Assembly: GCF_000284515.1 (NCBI RefSeq)
Contig: NC_017668.1
Location: forward strand, 3,844,001-3,908,000
Length of the DNA: 64,000 nucleotides
From: Halobacillus halophilus DSM 2266
GTDB lineage: Bacteria > Bacillota > Bacilli > Bacillales > Halobacillaceae
Direction: 5' to 3'
A model generated the notes under the pieces. It did not search any database. It had not been told where the DNA came from and saw nothing but the letters and a program-made list of their open reading frames with translations. A program made the position numbers and the translations under genes. This document shows, piece by piece, positions 59,810 through 64,000 of this stretch (within the stretch, counting starts at the first letter, position 1; every line of letters starts with the position of its first letter).

Positions 59810-60369
59810 TTACAGAAAAGCTCCCGTTTGTTTAAGACTCAGTTTCGAGATAAATGGGTCCGTGACGTTAATAAGGAAGAGGGCTGGTGGGGAAATAAGT
59901 CGCTTTCCTGCAGGGGAACTGGCAAGCCTCCTCAGTCGTTATCACTCCTTGTGGGGTCTCGCCTAGCTCCTTCTCCCGCGGGAGTCTCCTCATTTCCCCA
60001 CCAGCCCTGCGATTTCTTGTGAACGGACCCCTGCTAATAGGAAAAACGGGAAACCTGAAATCGTCCTAAATGCTTCTATAGCGGCGTTTATCCCCCTGGA
60101 CAGACTCGGAATTAACGTTGATCACAGGTCATTTTTCCTCATATGGAGGTATATACGTAGAGGATTTTGAGCGTTTAATAATCGCAAAGGGGCGGAAGGG
60201 AACGGTGAAGACTCCTGCGGGATGCACATGATCGGTGAGATCCCGGAAGGCGAAGCCTGAGGAAGCTCACCATATGCCCACGGAAAGCGAGCCGTTCCCT
60301 GGAGACCCTTTCTCTACAAAATATCTCGAAACTGAGTCTTACAGATAACGGCCCTATAGCTTAATAAAC
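59810..60369 (+). repeat. Palindromic intergenic element, copy G
   Basis: About 560 bp, the most intact copy. Left end AGAAAAGCTCCCGTTTG then AAGACTCAGTTTCGAGATA; right end ATATCTCGAAACTGAGTCTT then ACGGCCCTATAGCTTAATAA. Two nested palindromic modules: module X with perfect 15-bp arms GGCTGGTGGGGAAAT (59882-59896) and ATTTCCCCACCAGCC (59992-60006); module Y with arms AAAGGGGCGGAAGGGAACGG (60186-60205) and CCGTTCCCTGGAGACCCTTT (60292-60311). Lies between converging DinB and YrhK-type genes. Confidence 0.88.
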
Positions 60370-60418
60370 CTTTTCTGAAAAAAATCAACAACTGCTTGTA
60401 ACATAGCTCCATTCACGC

Positions 60419-60751
60419 TTATCGAGAAGAAAGGGACTTCTTCTGCTTGTTCTCATATTCTTTTCGATAAATATTTTTCAAATGGATACGGTGTGCTAAA
60501 CGAATGGTTGGACGGATGAGCATTTGTAGACTTCCAAGTACAAATAAACTCACCCCCCATGTTTTAGCAGCTTCAAAATAAAAACAAACACTTCCGATCA
60601 GAAACCAGAGTCCCAGTAAAAAATCATTAACCGTGTAGAGTACTTCATAGCTTTTTTTGAAGAATAGATCGTGTTTCCCCATTTTTATATCCACGTATTG
60701 ATCTTTACTGTGCTTTTGCACATCAGCTTTTTCATTCGTTAGATTACTCAT
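60419..60751 (-). CDS. YrhK-like membrane protein
   Basis: 110-residue protein from ATG 60751 (MSNLTNEK), 5 nt after GGAGGGCC; the longer frame lacks a site. Two membrane helices (about residues 50-70 and 75-92) around the YrhK-domain pattern KSYEVLYTVNDFLLGLWFLIGS and GSLQMLIRP. Family function unknown. No terminator other than repeat G follows. Confidence 0.78.
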   Translation of the reverse strand: MSNLTNEKADVQKHSKDQYVDIKMGKHDLFFKKSYEVLYTVNDFLLGLWFLIGSVCFYFEAAKTWGVSLFVLGSLQMLIRPTIRLAHRIHLKNIYRKEYENKQKKSLSSR

Positions 60752-60897
60752 CCCGGCCCTCCTTCCGTGAACTTCTATTACCTTCATACCCGATGAATCG
60801 ACAAACAAAATCATTTTTTTCAGCTGCATGGAATGGAGAAACCTCCTAATTAGAGGTACAATAAATCTAAATGAATTTTTACGGAGGTGACTTTTCC

Positions 60898-62031
60898 TTG
60901 GGCTTATTTCTAAGAGTGTTAAGTTTGTCTATCTTATTTCTAACAGCTGGATGCGGGCTTTTAGATAGTAATGAAGAAATGAAGACGGTTACTAAGCAGC
61001 CAACATCCACGGTTGATCCTCAGGATAAGAGTTCAATTGATTTTTCTAAAGAGATCAGTATCACGGCTATTGGAGATGTACTGATTCATGACCGTGTCTA
61101 TGAAGCGGCTGAAACCTCTGAAGGATATAACTTCATGCCTATGATGGAACAGACTGAATCTTACCTTGAGTCATCCACGATCACGATTGCTAACCAGGAA
61201 ACGATGATCGGCGGGGAAGAATTAGGGCTTTCCGGATACCCTGCTTTTAACTCCCCTGTAGAAATAGGTAATAATCTAAAAGAACTTGGAGTAGATGTGG
61301 TAACCCTTGCTAATAACCACACGTTGGATAAAGGAACAAGAGGAATTAATAATGCGATCGAGCACTGGGAAAAAATCGATATGAAATACACGGGAGCTTA
61401 CCAAAGTAAAGAGGCCAGCGAAGAAATCCTAGTACACGACACGAAAGAAGGAATCAGGGTAGCTATATTAAGTTACACCTACGGGACAAACGGTGTAAAA
61501 GCGCCCGATGGGAAAAGCTATGTGGTAAATCGAATCGAGCTTGATAAAATGGCCCAGGACATTGAGAAAGCGAAAGAACAGTCGGATGCCGTCCTTTTAA
61601 GTCTTCATTTCGGTGATCAGTATGAACCCTATCCTAATCAATTCCAAAAAGATGTTGTCCAGTTCGCCGCAGATCGCGGAGTAACGGCTGTGATCGGCCA
61701 CCACCCTCATGTGCTTCAGCCATTAGAGTGGGTAGAAGGCAAGGACGGACATAAAATGCTGACCGCTTATTCCCTGGGAAATTTTTTCTCAGGCCAGGAA
61801 TCATTTGAGAAACGAGTCGGAGGCATTCTCACCTTTAATTTAAAAATGGACAACAGTGATGACAATGTAGAAGTAGTCAAACCAAGGTTTAAAGTGACAT
61901 ACGTTACGTCCGCACGAGAACATGGATATGAAGTGATCCCGATGGATGATTTCCCAAGCTTAAAAGAAGAGTATGAGGCTAAGAAAAAACACCTCGCCCA
62001 ATGGATGCCTGAATTGGAATTTATGGAATGA
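60898..62031 (+). CDS. CapA-family lipoprotein (metallophosphatase fold)
   Basis: 377-residue exported lipoprotein from TTG 60898, 7 nt after GGAGGTGA; the signal peptide ends in LTAGC. Domain: AIGDVLIHDRVYE, NQETMIGG, LANNHTLDKG and IGHHPHVLQP, the metal-binding motifs of the capsule-synthesis CapA/PgsA calcineurin-like family. Stand-alone CapA homologues without capBC are common; whether poly-gamma-glutamate is made cannot be told. Monocistronic. Confidence 0.9.
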   Translation: MGLFLRVLSLSILFLTAGCGLLDSNEEMKTVTKQPTSTVDPQDKSSIDFSKEISITAIGDVLIHDRVYEAAETSEGYNFMPMMEQTESYLESSTITIANQETMIGGEELGLSGYPAFNSPVEIGNNLKELGVDVVTLANNHTLDKGTRGINNAIEHWEKIDMKYTGAYQSKEASEEILVHDTKEGIRVAILSYTYGTNGVKAPDGKSYVVNRIELDKMAQDIEKAKEQSDAVLLSLHFGDQYEPYPNQFQKDVVQFAADRGVTAVIGHHPHVLQPLEWVEGKDGHKMLTAYSLGNFFSGQESFEKRVGGILTFNLKMDNSDDNVEVVKPRFKVTYVTSAREHGYEVIPMDDFPSLKEEYEAKKKHLAQWMPELEFME

Positions 62032-62068
62032 AAGAAGCGGAAAGCTCCCGGCTTTCCGCTTCTTTCTA
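62032..62068. terminator. Terminator between the capA-type gene and the oxidase locus
   Basis: AAGAAGCGGAAAGC - TCCCG - GCTTTCCGCTTCTT, able to serve the converging transcripts from both sides. Confidence 0.9.
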
Positions 62069-62070
62069 TT

Positions 62071-62163
62071 TCAATCTTCCTCTGTCTGCAGATCTACAAT
62101 AATACTGCTCAAAACGAGCGTGAGGATAATGGATGCGATTGTAAAAGCGAATGAAAAGGTCAT
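62071..62163 (-). CDS. 30-residue single-helix membrane protein at the end of the oxidase operon
   Basis: A short gene with a textbook start: AAAGGAGGGATAAT then ATG 62163. It encodes MTFSFAFTIASIILTLVLSS plus a ten-residue acidic tail, one membrane helix in total, ending right at the terminator and 16 bp after the oxidase subunit I gene. ba3-type oxidases carry a tiny single-helix subunit (IIa, about 34-40 residues in Thermus), so this may be a small oxidase subunit or assembly factor. The family itself is not recognised. Confidence 0.7.
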   Translation of the reverse strand: MTFSFAFTIASIILTLVLSSIIVDLQTEED

Positions 62164-62178
62164 ATTATCCCTCCTTTC

Positions 62179-63837
62179 TTACCACGTCTGGAATCGCCCG
62201 GATCCTGGTGGGGCGTGCTGGATAATCTCAGCTAACGGGATCGTATAAGCAAGCGCAATTAATAGAAATGCAATGCCGATCCATATTTTCCAATTTTCCA
62301 AGAAACGCGGTGTCATACTAGAATCGCTTTCTGCAATTGGAAACGCCTCGTAGGTTTGTTCATCTGCTTTTGGAGCAAGCCACCATAGTTGGATTACAAT
62401 GAAAACGAGTAAAGCAGCGGACAAGAACAAGATGGAACCACCGACAGCCATCGTCACATGGTTGGTTAGTAAGCCATCAAACCAGGCTAGTGCATCATCG
62501 TGAGCATATCCGGTGTAAGCTGTACGCCTTGGTGCCCCAAGTAGTCCCAGCAAATGCTGAGCTGTACTCATAAGCAGCATACCAATGGACCAGGTAGCAA
62601 TTTGCAGGAAGGCTAACTTCTGCAGGGACTTCGTAAACCGCCGGCCCGTTAAGTTAGGAATAAGCCAGAAGGTTAAACCAAAGAATGTCATTGCGACCGG
62701 GGTTCCTACGGTTATGTGAAAGTGTCCCACTACCCATAGCGTATTATGAATAACTTCGTTCATTTGAAAACTCGCATTGATGATACCTCCGGCGCCACCC
62801 GGGATAAAAAAGGCCATAGCTATGAAGATGGATGTAAAACGAACATCTCTCCACGGAAGCTTGCGAACCCACCCAAAGAGACCTCTGCCGCCAAGCTCCC
62901 TGCCTCTTATTTCAAACGTAGCAAACATGGAGAAGGCTGTAATTAAAGATGGGATAATAACCATAAACGTCAAAACCGTCTGCAAAAATTTCCAGAAGCT
63001 GGAGATTCCAGGTTCCGTTAACTGATGGTGAAACCCGACCGGAATAGAGAATAAAATAAAAAGTACAAAGGATAACCGGGCCAGAGAATCACTGAATACT
63101 CTTCCTCCAATAATTTTCGGAACAATGACATACCATGCCATATAAGCCGGAAGCAGCCAGAAATAAACAAGTGGATGGCCGAAATACCAGAATAAGGAAC
63201 GACTTAATTCGACATTAATCCCACTCGTCCAGCCAAAAGCCCACGGAATGAATTGAAACAGAACGGTGGCTACAACTCCAAGACAGGCAATCACCCAGAG
63301 GATAATTGTTGCAATCGCCATAAAAGCAAATAGCGGACTGAGTTCCCCTTTATGATTCCTTCTCCAGACGGCATAATGCCCGACCAGACTGAACCCCTGA
63401 ATCCATGTACCAATTACGAACAAGGCAAGACCAACGTAAAACAACCCATGAGCCTGAAGGGGAGCGTAGAATGTATAAAGTACGGACGCTTGCCCCGCTA
63501 CTACCATGACCACGACTAGAAGGGTTCCTAAGGCGGTCACAGCGAATCCAATCCAGTTCCACAACCTGACCTTTGGGCCAAATGCTCCGAGGGTTCGGCT
63601 CATGCCTGCCTGAAAAAAGGCAAAAATAAAGAAAGTTGTAAATACAATAGCTAGTAAAAGGCCGTGAGCGGTGAGAATCTGATAGTAATCCAGCCAGGCT
63701 GGCAAATTAAGAGCATCATTTCGGATAAACACTTGCAGGAGCCCGCACAGCGTTCCTATAAGAAAGGCTGAGTAAGCAAATCCTAAATTGAATAACGCTA
63801 CTTTTCGATCTTTGACTGCAATCTCTCCGGGATTCAT
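62179..63837 (-). CDS. cbaA: Cytochrome c oxidase subunit I, ba3 type
   Basis: Heme-copper oxidase subunit I, 552 residues, about 13 membrane helices. Low-spin heme His in TAHGLLLA, the CuB/active-site region FGHPLVYFWLLPAY, FHHQL and the paired heme ligands in VVGHFHITVGT. Sequence and length fit the ba3/b(o/a)3 (type B) oxidases of Bacillaceae, which pump fewer protons and work at low oxygen. Its ATG overlaps the subunit II stop (ATGA). Downstream is a 30-residue membrane ORF. Confidence 0.93.
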   Translation of the reverse strand: MNPGEIAVKDRKVALFNLGFAYSAFLIGTLCGLLQVFIRNDALNLPAWLDYYQILTAHGLLLAIVFTTFFIFAFFQAGMSRTLGAFGPKVRLWNWIGFAVTALGTLLVVVMVVAGQASVLYTFYAPLQAHGLFYVGLALFVIGTWIQGFSLVGHYAVWRRNHKGELSPLFAFMAIATIILWVIACLGVVATVLFQFIPWAFGWTSGINVELSRSLFWYFGHPLVYFWLLPAYMAWYVIVPKIIGGRVFSDSLARLSFVLFILFSIPVGFHHQLTEPGISSFWKFLQTVLTFMVIIPSLITAFSMFATFEIRGRELGGRGLFGWVRKLPWRDVRFTSIFIAMAFFIPGGAGGIINASFQMNEVIHNTLWVVGHFHITVGTPVAMTFFGLTFWLIPNLTGRRFTKSLQKLAFLQIATWSIGMLLMSTAQHLLGLLGAPRRTAYTGYAHDDALAWFDGLLTNHVTMAVGGSILFLSAALLVFIVIQLWWLAPKADEQTYEAFPIAESDSSMTPRFLENWKIWIGIAFLLIALAYTIPLAEIIQHAPPGSGRFQTW

Positions 63838-64000
63838 TGTTCCACCACCTCAATTTCTGTACTCATAAAATGGTGGCCTGAGCCACAATACTCGTTACAA
63901 ATGACCAGATAAGATCCCGGTTCTTTGAATGTATGTTTTCGATGATTAATCTGACCTGGAACGGCCATCATATTAACGTTCGTACCGACAATAGAGAAAC
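63834..64000 (-). CDS. cbaB: Cytochrome c oxidase subunit II, ba3 type (partial)
   Basis: C-terminal 54 residues of subunit II; the rest is beyond the window. The CuA site is unmistakable: CNEYCGSGHHFM with two Cys, His and Met in the family spacing, preceded by QINHRKHTFKEPGSYLVI. Accepts electrons from cytochrome c on the outer membrane face. Overlaps cbaA by four bases. Confidence 0.93.
   Translation of the reverse strand, partial: FSIVGTNVNMMAVPGQINHRKHTFKEPGSYLVICNEYCGSGHHFMSTEIEVVEQ

Overview
The window reads as a chromosomal segment of a low-GC, endospore-forming, salt-adapted member of the Bacillaceae; Halobacillus or a close relative is my best guess, from gene content only. Supporting signs are a germinant-receptor operon, a spore-type Ku/LigD repair pair, S-box and TPP riboswitches, Shine-Dalgarno sites of the AGGAGG type, a BCCT osmolyte transporter and an apparent ectoine-degradation operon. 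No rRNA, tRNA, transposase, prophage or CRISPR array was seen.

Layout. 1-2.4 kb: end of a gerK-order germinant receptor operon (C, a small D subunit, B). 2.4-14.9 kb: mostly minus-strand single genes (cupredoxin, RluA-type pseudouridine synthase, vanadium haloperoxidase/PAP2-like enzyme, heterodimeric ABC exporter YfiB/YfiC with a nearby HxlR regulator, FAD oxidoreductase, Gfo/Idh dehydrogenase, SGNH esterase, CAP-domain lipoprotein). 15-22.1 kb: a six-gene minus-strand operon (M24 ectoine-hydrolase-like, ornithine-cyclodeaminase-like, gamma-type PLP enzyme, M20 amidohydrolase, homoserine-dehydrogenase-like, aldehyde dehydrogenase), divergent from a threonine-synthase-like gene. A BCCT carrier (25.2-26.8 kb) and a EutB-like/PucR pair (32.9-35.6 kb) may belong to the same physiology. 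23.7-25.2 kb: a RacA-like HTH/coiled-coil protein preceded by four palindromes.

28.5-32.3 kb: thiamine salvage and uptake (thiW, tenA, thiD, thiM, thiE) under two TPP riboswitches. 36.3-41.7 kb: asparagine synthase, a Fic toxin with VbhA-like antitoxin, and divergent ku and ligD. 41.7-46.5 kb: a fatty-acid oxidation operon. 47.6-50.4 kb: methionine importer metNIQ behind an S-box riboswitch. 50.6-56.4 kb: a persulfide/thiosulfate detoxification locus (cstR, DsrE, rhodanese, TusA-rhodanese, rhodanese-dioxygenase fusion, TusA, TauE) with five ATACC...GGTAT palindromes, one of them in front of a separate DUF302 gene. 57-62 kb: LtaS-type synthase, DinB, YrhK and CapA-like proteins. 62.1-64 kb: a ba3-type cytochrome oxidase with a 30-residue membrane ORF at its 3' end.

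The most striking non-genic signal is a family of seven large (about 360-680 bp) palindrome-rich intergenic elements. They share two distinguishable ends around a common inverted core (GAAGACTCAGTTTCGAGATA), occur in both orientations, encode no transposase, and occupy about 5 percent of the window. Two of them carry a nearly identical 150-bp hairpin cassette. The other leads are the non-canonical ectoine operon, the RacA-like protein with its palindromes, and the multi-operator CstR locus.
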